64,000 bases of DNA from CAYQOX01 sp964419335 (GCA_964419335.1 CAYQOX010000011.1:36358-100357), one strand, 5' to 3'; positions 25,359 through 35,154 are shown, numbered from the stretch's first letter. Program-made: numbers and translations. The notes: a model not told the origin generated them from the sequence alone.

Positions 25359-26174
25359 TCATTTTTGGCAAAATGGGCAGAAATGGGTGCTTCGGCCACC
25401 TAAGATTATTTTTTTGATTTCTTTCCTACAAAGATGGCAAGGTGTGCCTTCTTTTCCATAAACACGATGTTTATGTTGAAACTCACCCAGGCTACCATCT
25501 AATTTCATAAAATTATCGGTTGAGGAACCGCCCGCGGCTATGGATTCATCCATCACTCGTCTAAGCGCGTGCAGTAATTTTTTGGCTTCTTGGAATCGAA
25601 TTTCTTTACAGGGTCGGCCGGGATGGATACGTGCGCGGAAGAGCGCTTCATCGGCGTAAATGTTCCCAACACCAGATATAAGGTGTTGATCGAGCAAAAG
25701 GGATTTGATGGGGCGTTGTCGATTATCTAGAATAAGTGCGAATTCTCTTAGATTAAGTTCATAAGGATCAGGGGCTAATTTTTGAATTGAGGGGTAATTG
25801 TGTAAGGCGTTTCTTTCTATGATCGCTGCGAGACCAAAACGTCGAGGATCCCAATGGCGAAGTTCAAATGATTTCTGCTGGAAATGGATGATGAGATGAG
25901 TGTGCTTTTCAAGCGGCTCATGGCTTGGAAGTAGTAATAGCCGACCACTCATCCCTAGGTGATGGATCAAGACAAGGTCATTACAAAGGAAAATCGTGAG
26001 AAATTTTCCCTTACGTTGAATGTCTTCGATTTTACCTCCGGCCACGTGGGGGAGCAAAGAATGGCCGGAGTGAAGATAATCTTCGCGAAGGAGATTATAT
26101 GTACGAATCCGGTAGCCGGTAATCCGTTTCTCTAAAGCTCGCCGGATTGTTTCGACTTCAGGCAGTTCGGGCAT
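25359..26174 (-). CDS. mutM: Formamidopyrimidine-DNA glycosylase (Fpg)
   Basis: 271 residues, the normal length. The N-terminus MPELPEVET carries the catalytic Pro2 and Glu3. KGKFLTIFL has the conserved Lys, and ISGVGNIYADEALFRARIHP is the helix-two-turn-helix. The C-terminal zinc finger CHLCRKEIKKIILGGRSTHFCPFC has all four cysteines and the Arg that contacts the lesion. It removes 8-oxoguanine and other oxidised purines. Its ATG lies 1 bp after the moeA stop, so the two are translated from one message. Confidence 0.95.
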   Translation of the reverse strand: MPELPEVETIRRALEKRITGYRIRTYNLLREDYLHSGHSLLPHVAGGKIEDIQRKGKFLTIFLCNDLVLIHHLGMSGRLLLLPSHEPLEKHTHLIIHFQQKSFELRHWDPRRFGLAAIIERNALHNYPSIQKLAPDPYELNLREFALILDNRQRPIKSLLLDQHLISGVGNIYADEALFRARIHPGRPCKEIRFQEAKKLLHALRRVMDESIAAGGSSTDNFMKLDGSLGEFQHKHRVYGKEGTPCHLCRKEIKKIILGGRSTHFCPFCQK

Positions 26175-26175
26175 C

Positions 26176-27408
26176 TTAATAGGAATTCATCGATAGATAT
26201 TCGACGACTGAAAATTCTTTAAATGTATAGACATCCGCCGGGAGAATAGCGAAGCCATCCGCGCCTACCATAGATGTTAGCATGCCCGAGCCTTGTCGAT
26301 CTAAGGGGAAAGCGATCGGCATCCCGTTGGGAGAGTGGGATAAGCGGCAGCGGACAAAATGGGTACGCTCCCCGGGATTATGGAGTAACTTTCCAATCCG
26401 TGCAAATTCGACTTGATTGCGCCAGGGATTTCGTCCCATCCAGCGGCGAATTGCGGGCTTAATCATCAAGTGAAAACAGGTTAAGCCAGAAACGACGTTG
26501 CCCGGTAAGCCAAAGATATAACGATTCGATTTTTGTCCAAAAAAGAGAGGTTTACCGGGTTTAACAGCAATTTTATGAAAAAGTTTTTGAATTCCACAAT
26601 CTTGGAAGGCTTGGGGTAAGTAATCACGTTCGCCGGCTGAGACTCCTCCCGAAGTAATAAGAAAGTCGGCTTGAGTCAAACCCGTCTCAATTTTTTTTTG
26701 CAGCACGGTAGGATTATCTTTAACGATGCCAAGGTTAATTACCTGGCAGCCCATGCGTTGGGCTTCGGCACGTAAGGTGTAAGTGTTGACATTTCGGATT
26801 TGGTAGGACTGTTGCTTCTCTTCTGGTTCAACAATCTCATCGCCTGTAACCATAAGAGCGACTACCGGGGGTTTTCGTACGTTAACGTAGGTGATTCCTT
26901 GATTCGCAAGCACCCCCTGTTCGAGGTGATTAATTTTTTGACCAAGAGAGAGCAGCTTATCACCTTGTTTATGTTCCTCCCCTTGGCAGCGAATGTTTTC
27001 TCCTGCGCGTACAGAATGAAAAATTTGAACGTTGTCGCCATGGAAAGCGGTGTCTTCTACTTTCACAACCGCGTCAGCTCCTTCGGGTAGTGCAGCGCCG
27101 GTCATGATTTTGACGGTGCTTTTTTCCGGTAATGAAGAATGATGTTGCGGATCTCCAGCATAGGTTTTATCGATAATCTTTAAAATCGCAGGATTCTCTG
27201 GAGTGGCAGAAGCAACCTCTTGGGCGTGGACAGCATACCCGTCCATGGCGGAATTGGAAAAGGAGGGCATATCTTCCTGGGCAAATACATCTTCTGCTAA
27301 AGCAGAAAAAAAACTATCCCGCCAGGAAAGTTGAGATGGAGGAGCTAGTTCGATCGTTTCTTCAATGATTTGCAAAGCCTCTCGATAGGATAACAAGTTA
27401 TGGGACAT
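26176..27408 (-). CDS. moeA: Molybdopterin molybdenumtransferase
   Basis: 410 residues. Typical motifs: MPSFSNSAMDGYAV near the start, KIMTGAALPEGADAVVKVE, VALMVTGDEIVEPEE, TSGGVSAGERDYL and FGLPGNVVSGLTCF. MoeA inserts molybdenum into adenylylated molybdopterin to finish the cofactor. No other cofactor-synthesis gene or molybdoenzyme is in the window, so those must lie elsewhere. It is immediately upstream of mutM (1-bp gap); the pairing has no obvious functional logic. Confidence 0.93.
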   Translation of the reverse strand: MSHNLLSYREALQIIEETIELAPPSQLSWRDSFFSALAEDVFAQEDMPSFSNSAMDGYAVHAQEVASATPENPAILKIIDKTYAGDPQHHSSLPEKSTVKIMTGAALPEGADAVVKVEDTAFHGDNVQIFHSVRAGENIRCQGEEHKQGDKLLSLGQKINHLEQGVLANQGITYVNVRKPPVVALMVTGDEIVEPEEKQQSYQIRNVNTYTLRAEAQRMGCQVINLGIVKDNPTVLQKKIETGLTQADFLITSGGVSAGERDYLPQAFQDCGIQKLFHKIAVKPGKPLFFGQKSNRYIFGLPGNVVSGLTCFHLMIKPAIRRWMGRNPWRNQVEFARIGKLLHNPGERTHFVRCRLSHSPNGMPIAFPLDRQGSGMLTSMVGADGFAILPADVYTFKEFSVVEYLSMNSY

Positions 27409-27629
27409 ATAATTTGTCTTTCCTTATCTATTCGATAACCTATAAATTGAGTATAAATTCTCTTTGGAATGAAAAGAATGGGCAAGGGGCGAGGCTTTTC
27501 CTTGACAGCGGAAGCAAAGCAAAGAGAATACATGGTAATTATGATCTTTTTTCTCTCATTATAAGATGGGTTAGACTCGAATGAGTACTTAGCCCGAGAA
27601 CGAATTCTATACATGCATAAGGCTATTTC

Positions 27630-28724
27630 ATGAATACCAATATTTCAGCGTTCCAGGACGAGCGCTCTTCGTTCCGTTCTTTGACTTTGGAAGATATCTT
27701 CGAGCCCATTTCCGGTCATTTAACTCAAACGAAAAAATTATATAAGAGTATCGTTCAGAACAGTGCGGAGAAGAATTATATCCATACGCTGCTGTCAGGA
27801 TATAATGAGTCCTATATTCCCGAGGAATTTCGTGTCTCGGTGGCTGACCGAATATCTCACCACTTATTGCAGAGTGATGGAAAATGGATTCGCGCTTCTT
27901 TGGTATTGTTAACAGCCGATGCATGTGGAAAATGTGATGAAGCCGCTTCTCAAGTCGCGGTGGCCGTTGAATTACTTCATTTAGCCACCTTAATTCACGA
28001 TGATATTATTGATGAAGCCAGTTTGCGGCGTGGTGTTGGTTCTATTCCGGGGCAATGGGGAAATTCCATTGCGGTGTTGTATGGTGATTTCCTTTTTTGT
28101 AAAGCCTTAAAACTTTTGCTCGAAAGTGGTTCGGTGGGATCTCAGCGACTATTAATCCAAGCGGCGGAGCAAATGTGTTTAGGGGAAATCAAGGAACTTA
28201 TTATCACAGAAGACCGTTGTTATGAAGAACGGGACTATTTAGAAATGATCGAAAATAAAACCGCGTCATTAATGGCGGCTGCCTGTGCCTCGGGAGGTGA
28301 ACTCGGTAGACTAAGCGAGGAACATATAGAATATCTTCATGAATATGGGTTGTCGCTGGGCATGGCTTTTCAAATCACAGACGATGTACTCGATTATACG
28401 GCTTCGACCTCGATTTTGGGGAAAGAGCAGGGATGGGATCTACGCAATGGTAAAAACACTCTCCCTTTGATTCATCTTAATAATGTGAAGGGGTCTACCG
28501 TTAAAATGATTCTCGAAAGAGAAGAATCGATTGATGAAAAAGCCAACCAATTATTGGAATTAATGCGGCACACAGGGTCGATCGATTATGCCTATTCCGT
28601 GGGGATCCGCTATGGAGAAAATGCGCGTAAAAAATTAGCGGCGGTAGAAAAAGAGATCGGGTCTTCGCCGAGTTTGCAGTCCCTTTATTATTTAATCGAA
28701 TTTGTATTAGGACGTGAGCAATAA
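27630..28724 (+). CDS. Polyprenyl diphosphate synthase (long-chain, IspB/HepT-like)
   Basis: 364 residues. Both aspartate-rich motifs of trans-prenyltransferases are present: LIHDDIIDEASLRRG (about 123-134) and ITDDVLDYTAST (about 250). AAEQMCLGEIKEL lies between. It condenses isopentenyl diphosphate into the long chain used for the side chain of quinones. An N-terminal extension of about 40 residues is longer than in E. coli IspB. It converges on the histidine kinase gene with only 25 bp between. Confidence 0.9.
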   Translation: MNTNISAFQDERSSFRSLTLEDIFEPISGHLTQTKKLYKSIVQNSAEKNYIHTLLSGYNESYIPEEFRVSVADRISHHLLQSDGKWIRASLVLLTADACGKCDEAASQVAVAVELLHLATLIHDDIIDEASLRRGVGSIPGQWGNSIAVLYGDFLFCKALKLLLESGSVGSQRLLIQAAEQMCLGEIKELIITEDRCYEERDYLEMIENKTASLMAAACASGGELGRLSEEHIEYLHEYGLSLGMAFQITDDVLDYTASTSILGKEQGWDLRNGKNTLPLIHLNNVKGSTVKMILEREESIDEKANQLLELMRHTGSIDYAYSVGIRYGENARKKLAAVEKEIGSSPSLQSLYYLIEFVLGREQ

Positions 28725-28749
28725 GAAATACCGTGATTTAATGAGCCTG

Positions 28750-30240
28750 TTATCCATGATACATGGGTATTTTTATCATAAAGGTGGAACCAACCCCGCT
28801 CTCCGATTGAATCTCAATATTTCCCTCATGGGCTTCGATAATTGATTTTGCTATACATAACCCCAAGCCTGTCCCCCCGATATGACGAGTTTCTTTGTTT
28901 TTGACACGAAAAAAGCGTTGAAAGAGCATTTTTTGATCCTCGTGTGAAATCCCTATCCCCGTATCTTGAACCGTAATATGAATCCAATCTTTATGTTGTT
29001 GGGCCTGGAGTTCTACCCTCCCATTCTCTTGGGTATATTTAATCGCGTTAGAAAGTAGATTCGTGAGAGCTTGTTGCAAGCGCTCGAGATCACCCGAGAT
29101 AGTCGTCTCTGTATGGATGATTAGCTCGTATGAAAGGTTTTTCTGTTCGGCTTGCGGTTTTAAGGTGAGGAAAACATATTCGCAAAGATAACGGACATCG
29201 ACTTTTTCATAATTCAGAGATAATTTCCCGGATTCCATCCGGGTTAGATCAAGAATATCATCGATTAAGGCGGCTAAACGGTTGGCATTGCTGGAGACGA
29301 TGCCGAGATAGGATATCATAGGATCTTCGATCCGGCCTAAATCCCCGCTCATCATCAGATCCACGTAGCCTTTGATAGAGGTGAGCGGGGAGCGTAATTC
29401 GTGGGAGACAATGGAAATAAGATCGGATTTAAGACGCTCGATGCGCGCTTGTTCGGTACGGTTTTCAATAATCATGACAAAGCCGGTGAAGGCATTTTCT
29501 TTATCCACAATGGGGGAGAGGCTGATGCGGAGTTCTTTTTCATTGAAGGAGAGATCAATATTTTTAGCGGTGAGATTCTCGGTGTTTTGCGGATTGAAAT
29601 TGAGAGCATTGGCCACAGGCGGACATATTTCGTGGATTTGCATAGATGGTTGCCAGGCTTCCAGTTCGAGTAAATCCCGGGCGGTTTCATTGGCCTGGAT
29701 GATGTGCCCCGCCTGATCGCAGGCGATCAAGCCTTCGTTCATAGAATTGATTATGACGCCAAGTTTATTATTTTGTTCGGCTAATTGTAGGGTTTTATTC
29801 AAGAGTTCCTGGCTGACATGAGAAAGATTCTCCCGCAGCTGCTCTACCCGCTGATCTTGCATCCGAGCGGTTTCTTGAAGCCAATCAAGTTCGTCGGAGT
29901 GCTTTTCCAAACTAGCAAGAAAAAGGGGAAAGGTAGCGTTGATCAGAGGAGAAAGTCGCATGCGCGCATTCATTGATTTTCCTTCATGCGTTTGCAAGGA
30001 AATTTGATTGATGAGTACGCATTTCTTGTTCTCCCAGGCTTCGTTTAAGGCGGTAAAGAAAGGTTCCGGGTGATCTAGTGATTGGGGAAGCGATTGATTG
30101 GGTTGCAATTGTGCCCATCGTGAGGCTGCTCGATTACAGTGTTGAATCATTCCCTCGTTATTGATAATCAAAAAAGGTTCGACTGCGGTTTCCCAAACAG
30201 CGTTGACGATTGTGAGTTGTTCATTGTCGAGATCCATCAT
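28750..30240 (-). CDS. Cytoplasmic PAS histidine kinase
   Basis: 496 residues from the first of two adjacent ATGs at 30240; a longer frame to 30294 has a non-conserved start. Order: N-terminal PAS (about 15-100), coiled coil (about 125-165), second PAS (about 165-255), HisKA with SIVSHELRSPLTSIKGY (His about 280), and HATPase with LSNAIKYT, VQDTGIGI and GTGLGLCIAK. No membrane helix is seen, so it senses inside the cell or through a partner. It follows the PhnD-like binding-protein gene with a 63-bp gap. No response regulator is adjacent. Confidence 0.88.
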   Translation of the reverse strand: MMDLDNEQLTIVNAVWETAVEPFLIINNEGMIQHCNRAASRWAQLQPNQSLPQSLDHPEPFFTALNEAWENKKCVLINQISLQTHEGKSMNARMRLSPLINATFPLFLASLEKHSDELDWLQETARMQDQRVEQLRENLSHVSQELLNKTLQLAEQNNKLGVIINSMNEGLIACDQAGHIIQANETARDLLELEAWQPSMQIHEICPPVANALNFNPQNTENLTAKNIDLSFNEKELRISLSPIVDKENAFTGFVMIIENRTEQARIERLKSDLISIVSHELRSPLTSIKGYVDLMMSGDLGRIEDPMISYLGIVSSNANRLAALIDDILDLTRMESGKLSLNYEKVDVRYLCEYVFLTLKPQAEQKNLSYELIIHTETTISGDLERLQQALTNLLSNAIKYTQENGRVELQAQQHKDWIHITVQDTGIGISHEDQKMLFQRFFRVKNKETRHIGGTGLGLCIAKSIIEAHEGNIEIQSESGVGSTFMIKIPMYHG

Positions 30241-30303
30241 GAACCTTGGCTTCAAAAAATGGGTATGTTTTTGTTTGTGGTAGTTGTAATTCAAGCAAAC
30301 GGG

Positions 30304-31206
30304 TTAATTGTTAAATGTGTTCTGAATCATATCCTCTCCGGTAAAAGGCCATGCAGAAGGAAGAGGGATCAATTGGCCGGAGAAATGATTTCGCAGCCAA
30401 CTTTCTGTGATTAAAGTACGCATCAGAGGATCATCATATAGGTCTTTCCGTAAGAAGAAAGTGGTGGCAAACCCTTGCGTTTCGAGCTCGATCCGTTGAA
30501 GCCGCTGAGCAAATTTTTCTTTGTTGTATTTTTCTAAAAAGCGTTCCAATGCCCCTTGGGGCACGGCGGCCGCGTTGCAGCTACCGATAAAAAATTGGCG
30601 CAAGACTTCGTCCGTAGAATGAAAAGCAATCCAAGGATTTTGTGAGTTGGACTTACTTTGCCACTCTTCTAGTTGAAGCTTTCCTCCTATTTCATAATCG
30701 GAATGAACGACTCCTAGACTTCCTTCCCATTGGGTAGCACGGGAACGGAAGATTAACTCGGCAGAGTAGCGTTGCGTGGAACGCATAAGGATTGGAACAT
30801 ATTTTCGTTGGTCTAGGAAAGGGAATTGGGTTTGATTGATTTCATTTTCGATAAACCAGCGGTCTCCTTCGATGCACTCTGGCCAGGTGTTTTTGATCAT
30901 ATGCGCGAAGCTATATAAGGATTGAGATTGAGGGAGATGGATCTCTAAACTCATTCCTGTATAGCTGGGTAAATGGTTATCATACCAAGCGTTATTGAAG
31001 GCATTCAGCAACGATTCTTGGCCTGAGGCTTCTTGGAGCATTCCACCTTCTTCAGGCCAAAGCAAGAGAAGAAATTTATTACCAGGACTGGGTGTATCAT
31101 TCTTTTCCAAAAACTGGGATTCTTGTGTAATAGATTGGGGATTTAGTGTTAAGAATAGAAGCAAACCTACGATATATATTAGAATAGCAAAGCGTATATG
31201 GATCAT
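30304..31206 (-). CDS. PhnD-like periplasmic binding protein
   Basis: 300 residues from ATG 31206 (GAGGA upstream), which begins a clean signal anchor (MIHIRFAILIYIVGLLLFLTL). The C-terminal half resembles the phosphonate/phosphate-binding PhnD fold: FIGSCNAAAVPQGALERF, then FFLRKDLYDDPLMRTLITESW. The N-terminal half is poorly matched. With no ABC permease or ATPase beside it, and a histidine kinase directly downstream, it may be a sensory rather than transport protein. The ligand is unknown. Confidence 0.6.
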   Translation of the reverse strand: MIHIRFAILIYIVGLLLFLTLNPQSITQESQFLEKNDTPSPGNKFLLLLWPEEGGMLQEASGQESLLNAFNNAWYDNHLPSYTGMSLEIHLPQSQSLYSFAHMIKNTWPECIEGDRWFIENEINQTQFPFLDQRKYVPILMRSTQRYSAELIFRSRATQWEGSLGVVHSDYEIGGKLQLEEWQSKSNSQNPWIAFHSTDEVLRQFFIGSCNAAAVPQGALERFLEKYNKEKFAQRLQRIELETQGFATTFFLRKDLYDDPLMRTLITESWLRNHFSGQLIPLPSAWPFTGEDMIQNTFNN

Positions 31207-32092
31207 GGTGTGTCCTCGAGGGAATGGTTTATGTGGAGGTTCTTTTCCCTCTTTTTCATGAAAAAATAGGAATTGGCGCGACAATTCGTTCGATAGAATG
31301 TACATTGACTTAAATAAAACTATAAATTCTACATGCCCTATAAAAAAGATGGGTTTTTGTTATTCTACTGTAGCAAGGGGAAGAAAGGAAGCGAATAGAA
31401 ATCAAAAAGTTTGGCTTTTTAGGACGGGGGTTTCTAGGCTTGTGTGATTTTTATAATTCCGAGTTAATATTATTAAATTGATAATGTATTATTTCTTTTC
31501 TAAATGTGAAATCACGAGACGAAAAAAAATGTAAAAAAAGGGGTTACTTAACGACATTGGACCAAGTATAATTTTCCAAGTCTGAAAGATTTAAAGGTAT
31601 TAAGTTTAGCTAACTTTGTTTATGCGGGAGATGATGTGATTTTGGGAGTAATTTTTCGGGAAAAGTGCAAAATTCTATCGCTTATATATAAATTCTATTT
31701 CATACAAAATGAGAGGGTGAAGGGGAGGCCATTCAACTCACTAAAAGTTTCAAAATGTGAATGTTTTGGTTTAATCTCAATCATCTCTATACAGCGGCAA
31801 TGACTATTATCTACATTTTAGGTGTTTAAAAGATTTTCTAGTGTGATTATGTTTTCACTCGATTTTAAAGAAAAGAGAGTGTTGGAGTATGAGGGAGGTT
31901 CGGGAGTGAACAAGAAATTCCATTATTATAACCTAGGTTCGTGCTAGTCTATGGCTTAAGACGTGATGTAACAAAATACTTTCATCGAAGTGAAGAGTAT
32001 TTGTATGGGTGTGAGAGGTTGGAGTTGATCTATAACAACCTCTTCACAATAGATTTTTGAATATAATCTTATTAAGGAGAAGTGAACCTATT
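31207..32092. other. Long non-coding region ahead of the sigma-factor gene
   Basis: About 890 bp, very AT-rich, with no ORF of credible composition, tRNA or obvious intrinsic terminator. It separates the divergent PhnD-like gene and the RpoD-type gene, so both promoters lie here. A TATAAT occurs at 32062-32067 but lacks a well-spaced -35 and lies only 26 bp from the start codon. Confidence 0.5.
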
Positions 32093-33754
32093 ATGACGTA
32101 CACGCTTGCTTCAACAAGCCTGTATAAAGAGGATGACTTTATTGAGGAAAAAGCCTTGAACATATCACTGGACATGGACGATGAGGAAGAGATTTCTTTT
32201 TTTCCTCCTGAAGCTCGGCATCTTGAGTTAAATGATGTGTTGGGTGGGGGCATTCTCGATGATAAGACATCCGCAAGAAGCGTTCGGCGTTCTGCTCATA
32301 ACAGCCTTCGTCTTTACCTCCGAGAGATTGGAAGTATTCCCCTCCTAACCAAAGAGAGCGAACAAGAAATTTCGCAGCGCATGCAAGAAGGAAGAAAACG
32401 GATATGTATGGGAGTAAGCCGGAGTACCCCGGCCTTGGAATTGCTGCTCTCGATTGTGGATGGAGTGAAGGAGGGTCGACGGCGGTTGGATGTGATCATG
32501 AACTCCACGCCGGAAGTAAAATCGGATAAAGATGTTTCACAATTTATCCGTAATCTTAGGAGAAAAATTAACCGCGTCATTGAGAAATCGAAAAAAGGAA
32601 TTGAACTTTACGGAAAAGATAAGGAAAAAGCAAAAGCCTCGTTTCGCAAAGCCGGTGAAGATCTTTCAAAAATCGGCTTTGCTCCTGAAACCATTCAGGA
32701 ACTCGCCGATGACTTAAAATGTCGTGCTTACCGTGTCGACCGGGCCATTCGAGAATGTCATCGAATTGACAATCTTTACAAACTCTCCCCTAAAAAATCC
32801 GACCGTTTAGCCTCATCAACCCGCCATACTGAAAAAACCTTGGTATCCTTATCCCGCATAGGTCATGTAAAAAAAGAAGATGTAAACCGTGATCTGGAGA
32901 AACTGAAAGATAATAAGGATGTCTTGCAGAAGTTTTTTGATTCGGGCGAAGAGCCATATCGAATCTTTCGGGCGGTGAAGATTATTCAAAAAGGAGAGCG
33001 AGAAGCGCAGAAAGCCAAGATGGATTTGGTACGTGCTAATTTGCGGCTCGTGGTTTCGGTGGCGAAGGGATTTCGTCATCGCGGTGTGCATTTGCTCGAT
33101 TTGATTCAAGAGGGAAACATTGGGTTGATGCGCGCGGCAGAAAAATTTGACCACCTGCTTGGGTTTAAATTTAGTACATACGCGACTTGGTGGATCCGAC
33201 AAGCTATTTCGCGTGCATGTGCAAGCCAGGCGCATGATATTCGGATTCCGGTTGGTTTGCAGGGAACCTGGCATCGCATTACCAAAGCCTCGGAAGAATT
33301 GCAGCAAGAATTAGGCCGGGATCCTACGCCGGAAGAAATTTCGAAGCGAGTGGATATCCCGGTGAAGAAATACATGAAACTGGCTCGGGTGGTACAACGT
33401 GCGGTTTCGTTAGAGACACCGATTAACGATAGCGAAGATAGTTTTCTGGGAGATTTTATTGAAGATCAATCGGTGGATTCTCCCGTGGATAGTGCGAGTT
33501 TGAATTCGCTAGAAACGGAGATTGAACAAGCGTTGGAAACCTTGTCTGAGCGAGAAGAAGCGGTTCTGCGTTTGCGGTATGGGTTGGATGACGGCCAGCC
33601 GCGTAAACTGGAAGAAGTGGGGAATCGCTTTGGAATTACGCGTGAGCGTGTGCGCCAGATTGAGACGAAAGCGATTCGAAAATTGCGTCATCCCCTGCGT
33701 GCCCAGCGTTTGAAAGGATTTCTCGATGGGCTAAGTGGGATGAGTCAGGCCTAA
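32093..33754 (+). CDS. rpoD: RNA polymerase sigma factor, RpoD type
   Basis: 553 residues from ATG 32093 (AAGGAG about 13 bp upstream; an in-frame TTG lies 36 bp earlier). Region 1.2 (NSLRLYLREIGSIPLLTKESE), a large non-conserved spacer, regions 2.1-2.3 (LDLIQEGNIGLMRAAEKF, FSTYATWWIRQAI), region 3, and region 4.2 (ITRERVRQIETKAIRKLRHP) are all present. It lacks a long region 1.1. Two spots depart from the usual primary sigma: DHLLGFKFST where YRRGYKFST is normal, and IRIPVGLQGTWHR where IRIPVHMIETINK is normal. It could be the primary sigma or a close second copy. A strong terminator follows. Confidence 0.85.
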   Translation: MTYTLASTSLYKEDDFIEEKALNISLDMDDEEEISFFPPEARHLELNDVLGGGILDDKTSARSVRRSAHNSLRLYLREIGSIPLLTKESEQEISQRMQEGRKRICMGVSRSTPALELLLSIVDGVKEGRRRLDVIMNSTPEVKSDKDVSQFIRNLRRKINRVIEKSKKGIELYGKDKEKAKASFRKAGEDLSKIGFAPETIQELADDLKCRAYRVDRAIRECHRIDNLYKLSPKKSDRLASSTRHTEKTLVSLSRIGHVKKEDVNRDLEKLKDNKDVLQKFFDSGEEPYRIFRAVKIIQKGEREAQKAKMDLVRANLRLVVSVAKGFRHRGVHLLDLIQEGNIGLMRAAEKFDHLLGFKFSTYATWWIRQAISRACASQAHDIRIPVGLQGTWHRITKASEELQQELGRDPTPEEISKRVDIPVKKYMKLARVVQRAVSLETPINDSEDSFLGDFIEDQSVDSPVDSASLNSLETEIEQALETLSEREEAVLRLRYGLDDGQPRKLEEVGNRFGITRERVRQIETKAIRKLRHPLRAQRLKGFLDGLSGMSQA

Positions 33755-33764
33755 ATGAAGAACC

Positions 33765-35111
33765 GTGTTTGATCGTTCCTTTCAATATTTGCTTCCAAAG
33801 GCCCGTTCGAAAAGAACGGGCTTTTTTCAATTCATTCAGAACAACGTGGTCATTACGATTCTGGCCTTTTTGTTTTTTTTGTATCACCGCTCGCAGCAGT
33901 ATAGCGGCGATGGATTTTTGATTGCTCGAATCACCGAGGGAGGGAAGTGGTTTGTCAAGAATGAGATGCTTTCTCAAGCGTTGATTCAATTTGGTTATAC
34001 GCTGGCTGCGCCGCTGCATTGGAGCCCGATGGAGGTGATGAATGTTATCTCTTGTTTGTCGGGTGCACTTGCTCTTTTTATTCTTCTACGAATGTATCGG
34101 TCGTTGGGATATGTGAATCCAGGATGGGGGGTTCTGCTTTTTGGCTCGTCGGGATTTTTGATCTATGCGTGTGGTCATACCGAATATTATCCCATGGTGC
34201 TGCCGGCGATGCTGTTGTACGGCTATTTGGGGTATCGGTATTTAAACCATGAGGTTCGACTTATCTATGTAACCGTGGTTTTTGTATTGGCTGTGTCGCT
34301 CCATTTTGGTATGCTGATGGCGCTTCCTTCTTTGTTATTATTGCCGGTATTGAGAAGGCGCTACGGGGATTATCGTGAAATCGTGATCGGCGGGCTGCTG
34401 ATGCTGCCACTGGTTCTTATGCGGGATTATCCCAGCGTAGTTGGGTTTCGTGCGGCTTCGCTGTCGCCTTCGATTAATTTTCTTCCTTGGTTTTATGAAG
34501 AGGATATGTATCGGTATTATGCTTTTTTTCAGTGGGATCATGTGTGGGATTGGTTCTATGCGTGGACAATGCGCTCGTGGGTGTTTTGGCCTACGATTCT
34601 TGGGGTATTTTGGCTTGAGGGTTGGCGGAAGTTTTTGCTTTCACACAATCTTTTCTTTCTCCTGTATGTACTTCCTTTTACGTTTTGGTCGACGGTGTGG
34701 CATCCCGACCTAGGTATGCAAGAGGATTGGGATCTTTTCGCTTTGGAAGCCGTCCCCTGTTTACTTTGGGTTATGGTGCTTTTGCCCAAGATTCGATTGT
34801 ATCCCTGGATACGCACTCTTTTCTTTATCGCATTGGTGAGTTCTGCCTTGATGATGTATGCCCATGTACGTGAGTCAATGAATCCACCCCGGAAGGGATT
34901 TGGGAAGGCTCGAATCACGGTTGAACCGCTGGAGTCGAGTTATTTGAAGGTCAATGGATTTTATCGAGAGGGGGATTTACCCCGATTACGTGAAGGGGTT
35001 TATGAAGGCAAATTGATTCACCTGGATTTAGAGAATGTATATGATTTTTATTTTCATGTTCTTTCAGGGGAGGAGACCCGATTTACGCTCCAAGTAGAAA
35101 CGGGAGAATGA
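33765..35111 (+). CDS. Polytopic membrane protein, GT39-like
   Basis: 448 residues from GTG 33765, with many hydrophobic helices and an SGDGFLIARITEGGKWF motif after the first, in the place where lipid-linked sugar transferases have the catalytic Asp. Glycosyltransferase activity is inferred, not certain. The start is doubtful: residues 12-21 are encoded by the intrinsic terminator of the sigma-factor gene at 33801-33827. A GTG at 33846 would avoid that and still keep the first helix, but has no visible ribosome-binding site. Confidence 0.65.
   Translation: MFDRSFQYLLPKARSKRTGFFQFIQNNVVITILAFLFFLYHRSQQYSGDGFLIARITEGGKWFVKNEMLSQALIQFGYTLAAPLHWSPMEVMNVISCLSGALALFILLRMYRSLGYVNPGWGVLLFGSSGFLIYACGHTEYYPMVLPAMLLYGYLGYRYLNHEVRLIYVTVVFVLAVSLHFGMLMALPSLLLLPVLRRRYGDYREIVIGGLLMLPLVLMRDYPSVVGFRAASLSPSINFLPWFYEEDMYRYYAFFQWDHVWDWFYAWTMRSWVFWPTILGVFWLEGWRKFLLSHNLFFLLYVLPFTFWSTVWHPDLGMQEDWDLFALEAVPCLLWVMVLLPKIRLYPWIRTLFFIALVSSALMMYAHVRESMNPPRKGFGKARITVEPLESSYLKVNGFYREGDLPRLREGVYEGKLIHLDLENVYDFYFHVLSGEETRFTLQVETGE
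33801..33827 (+). terminator. Intrinsic terminator of the sigma-factor gene
   Basis: GCCCGTTC (33801-33808) and GAACGGGC (33814-33821) form a perfect stem with a GAAAA loop, followed by TTTTTT. It starts 46 bp after the rpoD stop. Confidence 0.92.
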
Positions 35112-35154
35112 TATTTTTGGTATATTTGAAATTTACAGAGAAAATATGAAGATC

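Noticed and set aside
27409..27629. Possible molybdenum-cofactor riboswitch ahead of moeA
   Set aside because: No conserved multi-helix fold is visible in the 220-bp gap.
32062..32067. TATAAT just before the sigma gene as its promoter
   Set aside because: No -35 at a usable distance and too close to the ribosome-binding site.
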